A stretch of 64,000 bases of DNA from Georgenia sp. SYP-B2076 (GCF_003991205.1 NZ_RXOZ01000033.1:1-64000); one strand, 5' to 3'; counted from the first letter of the stretch, positions 8,994 to 18,250 are shown. The notes: generated by a model from the sequence alone, not told the origin. Program-made: numbers and translations.

Positions 8994-10304
8994 GTGAGCG
9001 ACGCCGAGGAGAACGACACCCTGAGGGGCCGGGCGCACCCCGGCGACCTCGTCGCGGAGTCCGCCGAGGTCGAGGTCGCGCGCCGCCAGGAGGCGCCCCA
9101 GCCCACGCGGTCCGCCCTGTTCCTGCGCGACCTGCTCTCGAGCAGCTGGCTCGTGTCGGTGCTCGCCGTCGTCGTGGCCCTGGTGATCGGCGGCGTGCTC
9201 ATCGCCCTGGCCGACCCCGACGTCCAGGCCACCGCCGCGTACCTGTTCGCCCGCCCCTCGGACTTCCTCGGCGCCGTGTGGAACGCCGTGTCGAGCGCGT
9301 ACGTGGCCCTGTTCCGCGGCGCGATCTTCGACTTCCAGGCCGCGAGCGTCGCCCGGGCGATCCGCCCGCTGACCGAGACCCTCGTGTTCTCCGTGCCGCT
9401 CGTCCTGGCCGGCCTGGGGATCGCCGTCGGCTTCCGCGCGGGCCTGTTCAACATCGGCGGCCAGGGGCAGATCATCCTCGGCGGCATCTTCGCCGCGTTC
9501 ATCGGCTTCGCCTTCGACCTGCCGGTCGTCCTGCACGTCGTCCTCGCGGTGATCGGCGCCGCGCTCGGCGGGGCGATCTGGGCGGGGATCGCCGGCGTGC
9601 TGAAGGCCCGGACCGGGGCCAACGAGGTGATCGTCACGATCATGCTCAACAACATCGCGGTGTACCTCATCGCGTACCTGCTGCAGACGCAGGCGTTCAA
9701 GCTTCCCGGGTCGCCCTTCCCGAAGTCCCCGCCGATCCCGGCCGACTCGGCCGCCTACCCGCTCCTGCTCGGCGGCAGCTTCCGCCTGCACGCCGGGTTC
9801 CTCGTCGCCATCGCCGCGACCGTGTTCGTGTGGTGGCTGCTCGAGCGCTCGACGTTCGGCTTCGAGCTGCGGGCCGCGGGCGCGAACCCGTCGGCCGCCC
9901 GCACCGCCGGCATCTCCGTGAACAAGGTGACCGTCATGACGATGGTGGTCGCGGGTGCGCTGTGTGGGCTCGCCGGCTCCGCGCAGGTCCTCGGCACCGA
10001 GAAGGTCCTCACGGGTGGCGTGGCGGCCAGCTACGGCTTCGACGCCATCACGGTCGCCCTGCTCGGGCGGTCGCGGCCGCTCGGCACGTTCCTCGCCGGA
10101 CTGCTCTTCGGGGCGCTGAAGGCCGGCGGGTTCCTCATGCAGTCGACCACCTCGACCCCCATCGACATCATCCTGGTGGTGCAGTCGATCATCGTGCTCC
10201 TGATCGCGGCGCCCCCGCTGGTCCGCGCGATCTTCCGGCTGCCCACTCCCGGGACGCGCCGGCGCAGGTCGGTCGCCCCGGCCGTGAAGGAGGCTGCGGC
10301 ATGA
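8994..10304 (+). CDS. Nucleoside ABC transporter permease 1
   Basis: 436 aa integral membrane permease of the BPD_transp_2 family (NupB/YufP type). The N-terminal 50 residues are hydrophilic; then about ten hydrophobic segments with family landmarks LVLAGLGIAVGFRAGLFNIGG, GANEVIVTIMLNNIA, and GANPSAARTAGISVNKVT, the cytoplasmic loop that contacts the ATPase. GTG 8994 directly follows the ATPase stop and has AGGAAGGA upstream. Its TGA overlaps the ATG of the second permease. The long hydrophilic N-terminus is an extension relative to typical 350-aa permeases. Confidence 0.92.
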   Translation: MSDAEENDTLRGRAHPGDLVAESAEVEVARRQEAPQPTRSALFLRDLLSSSWLVSVLAVVVALVIGGVLIALADPDVQATAAYLFARPSDFLGAVWNAVSSAYVALFRGAIFDFQAASVARAIRPLTETLVFSVPLVLAGLGIAVGFRAGLFNIGGQGQIILGGIFAAFIGFAFDLPVVLHVVLAVIGAALGGAIWAGIAGVLKARTGANEVIVTIMLNNIAVYLIAYLLQTQAFKLPGSPFPKSPPIPADSAAYPLLLGGSFRLHAGFLVAIAATVFVWWLLERSTFGFELRAAGANPSAARTAGISVNKVTVMTMVVAGALCGLAGSAQVLGTEKVLTGGVAASYGFDAITVALLGRSRPLGTFLAGLLFGALKAGGFLMQSTTSTPIDIILVVQSIIVLLIAAPPLVRAIFRLPTPGTRRRRSVAPAVKEAAA

Positions 10305-11590
10305 GCGTCGCGACCACGACCACCGCCCGCCCCCGCGAGGTGGCCGAGACCGTCCTGCGGCCGATCAGCTGGCGCTGGCCCGTCATCTACGGCGTGCTCG
10401 CCCTGGCGGCGCTCGTATTCTTCACCATCCTGCCCTCGGGCGGGGACACGGCGTTCCAGCTCTCCCGGGCCAGCGACCTCGTCGCGATCCCGAACTTCTC
10501 GCTGCCCTCCACGGCCACGAACTGGGTGCTCGGCGTCCTCATGCTCGGGCTGGCCGGGCTGGTCACCTGGGCGACGGCGAGGCGCCGCCGCATCGGCGTG
10601 TGGGTGCCGATCGTCTTCGGCATCGCCTTCGTGCTGGCCTTCCTCACCTGGGTCGGCGCCGGCCGATCCACCGTCATCCCCATCACGACGCTGCTCCAGG
10701 GGGCGCTCGCCCTGTCCGTCCCGCTCGTCTTCGGCGCCATGTGCGGCATCCTCTGCGAGCGCTCGGGCATCGTGAACATCGCCATCGAGGGCCAGCTCCT
10801 CGGCGGCGCGTTCCTCGCCGCCGTCGTCGGCTCCCTCACGTCCAGCGCCTACCTCGGCATGATCGCCGCCCCGATCGCCGGCGCGCTGGTGGGGGTGCTG
10901 CTCGTCTTCTTCGCGGTGCGGTACTGGGTGGACCAGATCATCATCGGCGTCGTCCTCAACGTCCTCGTCGTGGGCCTGACGAGCTTCTTCTACTCCACGG
11001 TCCTGACCGAGAACGCCGAGCTGCTCAACGCCCGCCAGCGGCTGCCCACGCTGCCGATCCCGGTGCTCTCGGAGATCCCGGTGATCGGGCCGGTGCTGTT
11101 CAACCAGACCCTGCTCGTCTACCTGATGTACGCCGTCGTCGTGCTGCTCCAGATCTTCCTGTTCCGCAGCCGCTGGGGCCTGCGTGTGCGCGCCGTGGGC
11201 GAGCACCCCAAGGCCGCGGACACGGTGGGCATCAAGGTCAACCGCACCCGCGTGCGCAACACGATCCTCGGCGGCGCCGTGGCGGGCCTGGGCGGCGCGT
11301 TCTTCACCGTGGGGTCCGGGCTGGCGTTCGGCAAGGAGATGTCGGCCGGGCAGGGCTACATCGCGCTGGCCGCGATGATCCTGGGCAAGTGGAACCCCAC
11401 CGGAGCGGTCGCCGCGGCGCTGCTGTTCGGCTTCTCGAAGAACCTCGGCAACGTGCTCTCCACGATCGGTTCTCCGGTGCCGTCGGAGTTCCTGCTGATG
11501 CTGCCCTACGTCGTGACGATCTTCGCCGTCGCGGGCCTGGTGGGCCGGGTGCGCGCGCCCGCCGCCGAGAACATCCCGTACATCAAGTGA
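10301..11590 (+). CDS. Nucleoside ABC transporter permease 2
   Basis: 429 aa second BPD_transp_2 permease (NupC/YufQ type), forming the channel with the preceding gene product. About nine to ten hydrophobic helices; motifs CGILCERSGIVNIAIEGQLL, and VGEHPKAADTVGIKVNRTR at the ATPase-coupling loop, then FGKEMSAGQGYIALAAMILGKWNP. The ATG overlaps the previous TGA (ATGA). It is longer than the usual 300-320 aa because of an extra N-terminal region of about 115 residues with additional hydrophobic segments. The next gene, cytidine deaminase, starts 29 bases later. Confidence 0.92.
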   Translation: MSVATTTTARPREVAETVLRPISWRWPVIYGVLALAALVFFTILPSGGDTAFQLSRASDLVAIPNFSLPSTATNWVLGVLMLGLAGLVTWATARRRRIGVWVPIVFGIAFVLAFLTWVGAGRSTVIPITTLLQGALALSVPLVFGAMCGILCERSGIVNIAIEGQLLGGAFLAAVVGSLTSSAYLGMIAAPIAGALVGVLLVFFAVRYWVDQIIIGVVLNVLVVGLTSFFYSTVLTENAELLNARQRLPTLPIPVLSEIPVIGPVLFNQTLLVYLMYAVVVLLQIFLFRSRWGLRVRAVGEHPKAADTVGIKVNRTRVRNTILGGAVAGLGGAFFTVGSGLAFGKEMSAGQGYIALAAMILGKWNPTGAVAAALLFGFSKNLGNVLSTIGSPVPSEFLLMLPYVVTIFAVAGLVGRVRAPAAENIPYIK

Positions 11591-11619
11591 CCCCCACGTC
11601 ACCCGGCCCGAGGAGGCCC

Positions 11620-12027
11620 ATGCCGTCGATCGACGAGGACACCTGGCTGTCGCTGCGCGCGCTGGCCACCGAGGCCATGGCGCGGGCGTACGCGCCGTAC
11701 TCGGGGTATCCCGTCGGCGCCGCGGCGCTGGTCGACGACGGTCGCGCGGTCTCGGGGTGCAACGTGGAGAACGCCGCCTTCGGCGTGACGCTGTGCGCGG
11801 AGTGCGGGCTCGTCTCCGAGCTCGTGCGCACCGGCGGGGGCCGGCTCGTCGCCTTCACCTGCGTGGACCGCGACGGGAACGTCATCGTCCCGTGCGGGCG
11901 GTGCCGCCAGCTCCTGTGGGAGCACGGCGGGCCGACGCTCGCCGTGCGGACGCCCAGCGGCGTGCACCCCATGTCCGACGTCCTGCCCGAGGCCTTCGGC
12001 CCGGGCCACCTGGCCCGGGAGGCCTGA
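11620..12027 (+). CDS. cdd: Cytidine deaminase
   Basis: 135 aa zinc enzyme converting cytidine and deoxycytidine to (deoxy)uridine. Zinc-site motifs are complete: NVENAAFGVTLCAE (Cys and catalytic Glu) and PCGRCRQLL (two Cys), the homotetrameric CDA type. AGGAGG eight bases upstream fixes ATG 11620. It feeds the uridine and thymidine phosphorylase route next door; thymidine phosphorylase starts 3 bases after its stop, so the two are co-translated and lie downstream of the transporter in one operon. Confidence 0.95.
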   Translation: MPSIDEDTWLSLRALATEAMARAYAPYSGYPVGAAALVDDGRAVSGCNVENAAFGVTLCAECGLVSELVRTGGGRLVAFTCVDRDGNVIVPCGRCRQLLWEHGGPTLAVRTPSGVHPMSDVLPEAFGPGHLAREA

Positions 12028-12030
12028 CCC

Positions 12031-13329
12031 ATGACCGAGTCCTTCGACGCCGTCGACGTCATCCGCACGAAGCGGGACGGCGGTGCCCTCTCGCCGGAGC
12101 AGATCGACTGGGTCGTCGATGCCTACACCCGCGGTGTGGTGGCCGAGGAGCAGATGAGCGCCCTGGCCATGGCGATCTTCCTCAACGGCATGGACCGCGG
12201 CGAGATCGTGCGGTGGACCCAGGCCATGATCCGCTCCGGCGAGCGGATGGACTTCTCGGCCCTCGCCCGCCCGACGGCGGACAAGCACTCGACCGGGGGC
12301 GTGGGGGACAAGATCACCCTCCCGCTGGCGCCGCTCGTGGCCGTTTTCGGCGTCGCCGTGCCGCAGCTCTCCGGCCGTGGGCTCGGCCACACCGGCGGCA
12401 CGCTGGACAAGCTCGAGTCCGTCCCGGGGTGGCGCGCGGCGCTGAGCAACGCCGAGATCCTCGGCCAGCTCGACGAGGTCGGCGCGGTGATCTGCGCCGC
12501 CGGCTCGGGCCTGGCGCCGGCCGACAAGAAGCTCTACGCGCTGCGGGACACCACCGCGACGGTCGAGGCCATCCCGCTCATCGCCAGCTCGATCATGAGC
12601 AAGAAGATCGCCGAGGGCACCGACTCGCTCGTCCTGGACGTCAAGGTCGGCTCGGGCGCGTTCATGAAGGACCTGGCCCGCGCCGGCGAGCTCGCCCGCA
12701 CCATGGTCGCGCTGGGCGCCGACGCCGGCGTGCGCACCGTCGCGCTGCTCACCGACATGTCCACGCCGCTCGGGCTCACCGTCGGCAACGCCCTCGAGGT
12801 GCGCGAGTCGGTCGAGGTCCTCGCCGGCGGGGGACCGGGCGACGTCGTCGACCTCACCCTCGCGCTGGCCCGGGAGATGCTCGACGCCGCGGGCCGGCCG
12901 GACGCCGACGCGGAGGCCGCGCTGCGGGACGGGCGCGCCATGGACGTCTGGCGCCAGATGATCGCCGCCCAGGGCGGGGACCCCGACGCCGACCTGCCGG
13001 TGGCCCGCCACCAGGAGCAGGTGCTGGCGGAGTCCGACGGCGTGCTGACCGGGCTGGACGCCTACGCGGTCGGCGTGGCCTCGTGGCGGCTGGGGGCCGG
13101 TCGCGCCCGCAAGGAGGACCCGGTGCAGGCGGTCGCCGGCATCGAGCTGCATGCCAAGCCGGGGGACCGGGTGCGCCGCGGCGAGCCCCTGATGACCCTG
13201 CACACCGACACGCCCGAACGCTTCGCCCGCGCCAAGGAGGCGCTCGACGGCGGCGTCGTGGTCGACGCCCAGGCGGAGGGCTCGGCGCCGGGGCGGCGCG
13301 GGATCGTGCTCGACCGGGTCGCCGGCTGA
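12031..13329 (+). CDS. deoA: Thymidine phosphorylase (pyrimidine-nucleoside phosphorylase)
   Basis: 432 aa enzyme splitting thymidine (and possibly uridine) with phosphate to base and (deoxy)ribose-1-phosphate. The family signature is visible as SGRGLGHTGGTLDKLESV at about residue 114, with phosphate-site KHSTGGVGDK at about residue 87 and SSIMSKKIAEGTDSLVLDVK. The C-terminal PYNP domain runs to the end (LHAKPGDRVRRGEPL). Length matches the family. Product (deoxy)ribose-1-phosphate would be handled by the phosphomutase and deoC downstream. Confidence 0.95.
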   Translation: MTESFDAVDVIRTKRDGGALSPEQIDWVVDAYTRGVVAEEQMSALAMAIFLNGMDRGEIVRWTQAMIRSGERMDFSALARPTADKHSTGGVGDKITLPLAPLVAVFGVAVPQLSGRGLGHTGGTLDKLESVPGWRAALSNAEILGQLDEVGAVICAAGSGLAPADKKLYALRDTTATVEAIPLIASSIMSKKIAEGTDSLVLDVKVGSGAFMKDLARAGELARTMVALGADAGVRTVALLTDMSTPLGLTVGNALEVRESVEVLAGGGPGDVVDLTLALAREMLDAAGRPDADAEAALRDGRAMDVWRQMIAAQGGDPDADLPVARHQEQVLAESDGVLTGLDAYAVGVASWRLGAGRARKEDPVQAVAGIELHAKPGDRVRRGEPLMTLHTDTPERFARAKEALDGGVVVDAQAEGSAPGRRGIVLDRVAG

Positions 13330-13354
13330 CCGCGGTGACGGCATCCTGGGGCGG

Positions 13355-14320
13355 GTGACCACCCCGCCTCCCCAGCCCCCGCCCCGAGGGGGCGGAACCC
13401 ACCGGGGCTGGCGCCGGCTGTCGCTGGGCGCCGTCCTGGGCGCCCTCGCCCGCCCGCTCGTCCCGCCGCAGTCCGTCCGGGCCGGCTCCGCCGCGACCCC
13501 GGCGGGCCACGCGGCAACCCTGGCCGGCCCCGCGGCGAACCCGGCGCGCCTCGCGGGGACCGCCGGGGGCGCCACGGCGCCGCACATCCCGCCGGAGCGG
13601 GCGCGCGGCGTGCCCGTCACGCTCGGGGGCGCGCCGGCCCGTCAACGGGACGCCACCACGTGCGGCCCCGCCGTCCTCCTCATGCTCGCCGCCACCGGCG
13701 ACCCCGTCCTCGCCACCTGGCTGGAGGAGGGCGCGCTCCCGGCGGGCCTGCCCCCGCACCGCGTCCCGCCCGAGATCCCACCGGCCCTCGTCGGCGCCGA
13801 GAGCGCGGCGGCCGACCGCCTCGACGCGGCGCAGCAGCACCTGCAGGCCCGCACGTGCGCGCGCGGCCTCGGGCCCGTGCCGTGGCCCCGCCGCCTGGGC
13901 ACCCCGCCGTGGACGGCCGCGCGCGAGGCCCGCTTCCCCGGCGTGCGCTACCGCTCGGTCCCGCTCGACGACGCCTCGCCCGCCGCCGCGACCCTGCTGG
14001 CCCGCGTGCACGCCGCGACCGCCGCGGGCGTGCCCGTCCCGCTGTACGCGGGCGGCGACCTGGGCCGGGGCCTGGCCACCGCCGTGCCCCGCCACGTGGT
14101 CCTGGCGGTGCCGCCCCCGCCCGGCGGGGCCCACCGCGGCACGGACCCCGCCGGTCCGCCGGTGCTGCACCTGTACGACCCGGCGAGCGCGCGCGTCTAC
14201 GCCGTCCCGCTCGCCGCGCTGCTCGGCCGGCGCGAGCCGCTGCCGGCCCTGGGGGGCTGGACCCACGTCTGCTGGGTGCTCCTGCCGACGGGGTGGCCGC
14301 CGGCCGCGGGCGCCGCCTGA
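13355..14320 (+). CDS. Peptidase C39-like cysteine-protease-fold protein, uncharacterised
   Basis: 321 aa protein of unknown role. Residues about 15-75 are basic then Ala/Gly/Pro-rich, a poor signal peptide or an anchor. The rest looks like a papain/C39-like fold: QRDATTCGPAVLLMLAATGD puts the presumed nucleophile at Cys103, RHVVLAV gives His247, and LYDPASARVY gives Asp275, in the order Cys-His-Asp. GTG 13355 follows a CATCCT hexamer by seven bases (possible leaderless start); no Shine-Dalgarno is visible. A small acidic protein gene lies 77 bases downstream. It interrupts the nucleoside salvage genes without obvious metabolic link. Could be a non-peptidase of the same fold. Confidence 0.6.
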   Translation: MTTPPPQPPPRGGGTHRGWRRLSLGAVLGALARPLVPPQSVRAGSAATPAGHAATLAGPAANPARLAGTAGGATAPHIPPERARGVPVTLGGAPARQRDATTCGPAVLLMLAATGDPVLATWLEEGALPAGLPPHRVPPEIPPALVGAESAAADRLDAAQQHLQARTCARGLGPVPWPRRLGTPPWTAAREARFPGVRYRSVPLDDASPAAATLLARVHAATAAGVPVPLYAGGDLGRGLATAVPRHVVLAVPPPPGGAHRGTDPAGPPVLHLYDPASARVYAVPLAALLGRREPLPALGGWTHVCWVLLPTGWPPAAGAA

Positions 14321-14397
14321 GGGGCGCGCCGGTCTTGCGCCCCGCACGGGCGGGAGGCACGCTGGCGGTCAAGCAGCCCGACCGCCGAGGAGGAGCC

Positions 14398-14640
14398 ATG
14401 AGCACGCAGCGCCCGGATCCCGCCGCAGCGGAGACGGCAGTCGAGCTCGACCCCGCCATCCTGGGGGAGGAGCACGTGATCGACGACGACGTCGCGGCCG
14501 AGCCCGAGGAGTACGAGCCCGAGCTCGAGCTGGCGGAGCCGACGCGCGAGGCCAGCCCGGCCGACGTCGCCGAGCAGCTGGCCGAGGTCACGGGCGACGA
14601 GGACGACGAGGTCGTCGCGGTGGACGACGAGGAGCTCTGA
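14398..14640 (+). CDS. Small acidic protein, unknown function
   Basis: 80 aa, strongly acidic (nearly half the residues after position 18 are D or E), no hydrophobic helix and no cysteine. AGGAGG-type ribosome binding site (GAGGAGGAG) four to twelve bases before ATG 14398 supports translation. It has the segment REASPADVAEQLAEV, a pattern I associate with small acidic actinobacterial hypothetical proteins, and ends in DDEEL. Lies between the C39-like gene and deoC. It might be a partner or substrate of the protease-like protein, but that is only proximity. Confidence 0.7.
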   Translation: MSTQRPDPAAAETAVELDPAILGEEHVIDDDVAAEPEEYEPELELAEPTREASPADVAEQLAEVTGDEDDEVVAVDDEEL

Positions 14641-14769
14641 CCTCCCGGGCCCTTCGCCGGGCCAGGCCCCGGCCCCCGCGTACTACGGTGGTGTGCCGGG
14701 CCCGGACGGGCCCGCGAGCGGCGCCGGGGTCGTGCCTCGCGCCGCCATCGATCTGGAGGAAGAGGACCC

Positions 14770-15429
14770 ATGAGCCCCACCCGTTCCGAGGTCGCCCGCA
14801 TGGTCGACCACACGCTGCTCAAGCCGGAGTCCACCGCGGCCGACGTCGCCGCACTGGTCGCCGAGGCGCGGGAGCTGGGGGCCTACTCGGTGTGCGTCTC
14901 CCCGAACCAGCTGCCGCTGACCGACACCGGTGACGTGCTCGTGGCGACCGTGTGCGGGTTCCCCTCCGGCGCGCACCACGCCGACGTCAAGGCCGCCGAG
15001 GCGGCCCGCTCCGCGGCCGACGGGGCCGACGAGGTCGACATGGTCATCAACCTCGCCCTCGCGACGACCGGGCAGTACGACGCCGTGCACGACGAGATCG
15101 CCGCCGTGCGCGCCGCCGCGCCCGCCCCGGTGGTCCTCAAGGTCATCATCGAGTCCGCGGTCCTGAGCGACGAGCAGATCGTGGCCGTGTGCCAGGCGGC
15201 CGAGGCCGCCGGCGCGGACTTCGTCAAGACGTCCACCGGGTTCCACCCCGCCGGCGGGGCGAGCGCCCACGCCGTGGAGCTCATGGCCAGGACCGTGGGC
15301 GGGCGCCTGGGCGTGAAGGCGTCCGGCGGGATCCGCACCACCGAGGCCGCGCTGGAGATGATCGGGGCGGGCGCCACCCGGCTCGGGCTGTCCGGCACCG
15401 CCGCGGTCCTGGGTGGGCTCAGCGACTGA
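14770..15429 (+). CDS. deoC: Deoxyribose-phosphate aldolase
   Basis: 219 aa class I aldolase cleaving 2-deoxyribose-5-phosphate to acetaldehyde and glyceraldehyde-3-phosphate. Motifs: [11 protein letters not shown] at the N-terminus, [24 protein letters not shown] with the active lysine region, and DFVKTSTGF with the Schiff-base Lys, followed by [10 protein letters not shown]. Start has GGAGGAAGAGG just upstream. It completes the deoxynucleoside degradation pathway with thymidine phosphorylase, the phosphomutase and purine nucleoside phosphorylase. Convergent with the phosphomutase gene across a hairpin. Confidence 0.96.
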   Translation: MSPTRSEVARMVDHTLLKPESTAADVAALVAEARELGAYSVCVSPNQLPLTDTGDVLVATVCGFPSGAHHADVKAAEAARSAADGADEVDMVINLALATTGQYDAVHDEIAAVRAAAPAPVVLKVIIESAVLSDEQIVAVCQAAEAAGADFVKTSTGFHPAGGASAHAVELMARTVGGRLGVKASGGIRTTEAALEMIGAGATRLGLSGTAAVLGGLSD

Positions 15430-15447
15430 CCTGCCGGCGGCCGGCCG

Positions 15448-15471
15448 GCCGGCGGCGGGCCTGCCGCCGGC
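15448..15471. terminator. Bidirectional hairpin between deoC and the phosphomutase gene
   Basis: GCCGGCGGC and GCCGCCGGC form a 9-bp stem with a 6-base loop in the 70-bp gap between convergent genes; surrounding CCGG repeats permit alternative pairings. Confidence 0.6.
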
Positions 15472-15499
15472 GGGCCCACCTGCCCGCGGCCGGCGGGCG

Positions 15500-17233
15500 T
15501 CAGAGCCCGACGGCGGCCGCCACGTCCGAGCGCAGGCGCGCCAGCCGGTCCGCCGCGGCGGACCGGGTGGCGGCGACGTCGCCCGGGTCGGCCACCGGGA
15601 CGACGACCTCCAGGTACGCCTTGAGCTTGGGCTCGGTCCCGGAGGGCCGGACGATCACCCGGTCCCCGGCCGCGGTCAGGTACACGAGCGCGTTGGTGGC
15701 CGGCAGCTCGTCCGAGCCCTCCGCGAGGTCGGACGCCGTCACCACGGGCGAGCCGGCCAGGCTCGCGGGGGCGGCCGCCCGCAGGCGCTCCATGGCGGCG
15801 GTGATGAGGTCGGGGTCCTCCACCCGCACCGACAGCTGGCTGGTGGCGTGCAGCCCGTGGCGGACGGCGAGGGCGTCGAGCGCGTCGATGACGCTCATGT
15901 TGGCGTCGCGCAGCTGGGCCACGAGGTAGGCGAGGCGCACCGAGGCGGAGATGCCGTCCTTGTCCCGGACCGCGGCCGGGTCGACGCAGTAGCCGATGGC
16001 CTCCTCGTAGCCGAAGACGAGGCCCTCGGTGCGGGCGATCCACTTGAAGCCGGTCAGTGTGGTGCGGTGCTCGAGGCCGTGCGAGCGGGCGATCTTGGCG
16101 AGCAGGCGGGAGGAGACCACCGAGCTCGCGAGCACGCCGCGGTCGGCCATCGCGGCGGCGGCGCCGGTCTGGTCGCCCAGCAGGGAGCCGATCTCGTCGC
16201 CGGTGAGCTGGCGCCACCCGCCGGCGGCGGCCGGGTCGGGCACGGCCATCGAGCACCGGTCGGCGTCCGGGTCGTTGGCGAGGACGACGTCCGCGCCGAG
16301 CCTGCGCGCGAGGGTGATCGCGAGGTCGAGCGCGCCCGGCTCCTCCGGGTTGGGGAACGCGACGGTGGGGAAGTCGGGGTCCGGCTCCGCCTGCTCAGGG
16401 ACGACGTGCACGGTGGTGAAGCCGGTGCGCCGCAGGGCCTCGACCGCCGTGGCGCCGCCCACCCCGTGCATGGGGGTGTAGACGATCCGCAGGTTGCGGC
16501 TGTGCTGGGCGGGGATCAGGGACGCGACGCGGCGGAGGTAGGCCTCGCGGACCTCCTCGCCGAGCACCTCCCAGCCGTCGGCGGCGAGCGGGACCTGCGC
16601 GGCCGGGCCCACCGCGGCGATCTGCGCACCGATCTGCGCGTCGAAGGGCGGCACGATCTGGGCGCCCTGCCCCCCGCCGGCGACGACGCGGCCGCCGAGG
16701 TAGACCTTGTAGCCGTTGTCCCGGGGCGGGTTGTGGGACGCGGTGACCATGACGCCGGCGTCGGTGGCGAGGTGACGCACCGCGAAGGCGAGGACCGGGG
16801 TGGGCAGCGGCGCGGGCAGCAGGCGCGCGCGGCCACCGGCGGCGGTGACGACCGCGGCGGTGTCCCGGGCGAACTGGGCGGAGCCGTGGCGGGCGTCGTA
16901 GCCGATCGCCACCGTGAACCCGGGGCCGACCTGGTCGGTGAGGAACGCGCAGAGACCCGCCGCCGCGCGGATGACGACCGCCCGGTTCATGCGGTGCGGC
17001 CCCGCCCCGAGCTCGCCGCGCAGGCCCGCGGTGCCGAACTCGAGCGGACCGGCGAAGCGGTCGTCGAGGTCGGCCTGGGCGGCGGCGCGCGCCGCGGCGC
17101 CGTTCGCCGCGCGGTCGCCGGCCGCCCCACTGTCGCCGGCCGCCCGTGCGAGCAGCGCCGCCAGCTCGGCCCGCGCGGCGGGGTCGGGGTCGGCGTCGAT
17201 CCAGGCGCGGACCGTGTCGGCGGTGACGTTCAT
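15500..17233 (-). CDS. Phosphohexomutase-family enzyme, likely phosphopentomutase/phosphomannomutase
   Basis: 577 aa alpha-D-phosphohexomutase superfamily enzyme. The phosphoserine loop MVTASHNPP (Ser166), metal loop NDPDADRCS, sugar-binding YEEAIGY and C-terminal phosphate loop RPSGTEPKLK are all intact. N-terminal FGTAGLRGELGAG is typical of the PgcA/PGM2 subgroup, members of which act as phosphopentomutase. Next to punA and near deoC and deoA, the best reading is conversion of (deoxy)ribose-1-phosphate to the 5-phosphate, filling the absent DeoB role. GAGGAG five bases before ATG 17233 sets the start. It lies 41 bp downstream of punA on the same strand, so co-transcribed. Confidence 0.9.
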   Translation of the reverse strand: MNVTADTVRAWIDADPDPAARAELAALLARAAGDSGAAGDRAANGAAARAAAQADLDDRFAGPLEFGTAGLRGELGAGPHRMNRAVVIRAAAGLCAFLTDQVGPGFTVAIGYDARHGSAQFARDTAAVVTAAGGRARLLPAPLPTPVLAFAVRHLATDAGVMVTASHNPPRDNGYKVYLGGRVVAGGGQGAQIVPPFDAQIGAQIAAVGPAAQVPLAADGWEVLGEEVREAYLRRVASLIPAQHSRNLRIVYTPMHGVGGATAVEALRRTGFTTVHVVPEQAEPDPDFPTVAFPNPEEPGALDLAITLARRLGADVVLANDPDADRCSMAVPDPAAAGGWRQLTGDEIGSLLGDQTGAAAAMADRGVLASSVVSSRLLAKIARSHGLEHRTTLTGFKWIARTEGLVFGYEEAIGYCVDPAAVRDKDGISASVRLAYLVAQLRDANMSVIDALDALAVRHGLHATSQLSVRVEDPDLITAAMERLRAAAPASLAGSPVVTASDLAEGSDELPATNALVYLTAAGDRVIVRPSGTEPKLKAYLEVVVPVADPGDVAATRSAAADRLARLRSDVAAAVGL

Positions 17234-17274
17234 GCTGTTCTCCTCATGGCCCCGGGCCGGTGAGTGCGGGCTGC

Positions 17275-18117
17275 TCAGAGCAGGTGGACGATGTCGGCGA
17301 GGAGGCGCGAGATGCGCGGGCCGGCCAGCCGGCCCGCCTCGAGCACCTCCTCGTGGGCGAGGGGAACCGGGGAGATCCCGGCCGCGGGGTTGGTCACCAG
17401 GGAGATCCCGAGGACCTCGAGGCCGGCGTGCCGGGCCGCGATGGCCTCCAGGGCGGTGGACATGCCCACGAGGTGCCCCCCGATCCGGCGGGCCATCTGC
17501 ACCTCCGCGGGCGTCTCGTAGTGCGGCCCCGGGAACTGCACGTACACGCCCTCGGGCAGGGACGGGTCGACCTGGCGCGCGACGTCGCGCAGCCGGGAGG
17601 AGTACAGGTCCGTCAGGTCCACGAACGTGGCGCCCTCCAGCGGGGAGACGGCCGTGAGGTTGATGTGGTCGCTGATGAGCACGGGGGTGCCGGCGGGCCA
17701 CCCCTCCTCGAGGCCGCCGCAGCCGTTGGTGAGCACGACGGTGCGGGCCCCGGCCGCGGCGGCGACGCGCACGCCGTGGGCCACCCGGCGCACACCGCGC
17801 CCCTCGTAGTAGTGCGTGCGGGCCCCGATGACCAGCGCGTGCTTGTCCGTGCCCTCGACCCGCACGGACGTGAGCGTGCCGCCGTGCCCGACGGCGGCCG
17901 GTGCGGAGAAGCCCGGCAGGTCCGTCGCCGGGATCTCCGCGACCGTCTCGCCCAGCAGCGCGGCCGCGCCGCCCCAGCCGGAGCCGAGCACCAGCGCGAC
18001 GTCGTGGCGCTCGACCCCGGTGCGGGCGGCGAGCAGGGCGGCCGCCTCGTGTGCGACGGCGGACGGGTCGGTGGCGGGGTCGTCGAGGTCGAGGGCGTCG
18101 TGCGGGGTGGCGGTCAC
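17275..18117 (-). CDS. punA: Purine-nucleoside phosphorylase
   Basis: 280 aa trimeric-type purine nucleoside phosphorylase releasing purine bases and (deoxy)ribose-1-phosphate. Motifs: LVLGSGWGGAAALLGE (phosphate site), ATDLPGFSAPAAVGHGG, RTHYYEGRGVRRVAHGVR, VQFPGPHYETPAEVQM, MSTALEAIAARHAGLEVLG and LVTNPAAGISP, which carries the base-binding Asn. GTG 18117 follows TAGCGT by seven bases on the minus strand, a leaderless pattern. Forms an operon with the phosphomutase, and is divergent from the LpdA-like gene. Confidence 0.95.
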   Translation of the reverse strand: MTATPHDALDLDDPATDPSAVAHEAAALLAARTGVERHDVALVLGSGWGGAAALLGETVAEIPATDLPGFSAPAAVGHGGTLTSVRVEGTDKHALVIGARTHYYEGRGVRRVAHGVRVAAAAGARTVVLTNGCGGLEEGWPAGTPVLISDHINLTAVSPLEGATFVDLTDLYSSRLRDVARQVDPSLPEGVYVQFPGPHYETPAEVQMARRIGGHLVGMSTALEAIAARHAGLEVLGISLVTNPAAGISPVPLAHEEVLEAGRLAGPRISRLLADIVHLL

Positions 18118-18124
18118 GGCCCTG

Positions 18125-18130
18125 ACGCTA
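18125..18130 (-). promoter_or_regulatory. -10 element (TAGCGT), leaderless start of punA
   Basis: TAGCGT on the minus strand is seven bases before GTG 18117; no Shine-Dalgarno is present. Confidence 0.5.
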
Positions 18131-18236
18131 CCGCTAGTCCGCGCCGTCGACGTCGCGCCGCCGACGCCGGGGTCCGCGCCGGGAGCCGGTCGGGCCCGCG
18201 CCGCGGCACCGGACCGCGCGGCGGCCCGCAGTTGGG

Positions 18237-18242
18237 CACAAT
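18237..18242 (+). promoter_or_regulatory. -10-like element (CACAAT) before the LpdA-like gene
   Basis: CACAAT is eight bases before GTG 18251, where no ribosome binding site is visible. Weaker than the TANNNT elements elsewhere in the window. Confidence 0.35.
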
Positions 18243-18250
18243 GGCACTCC

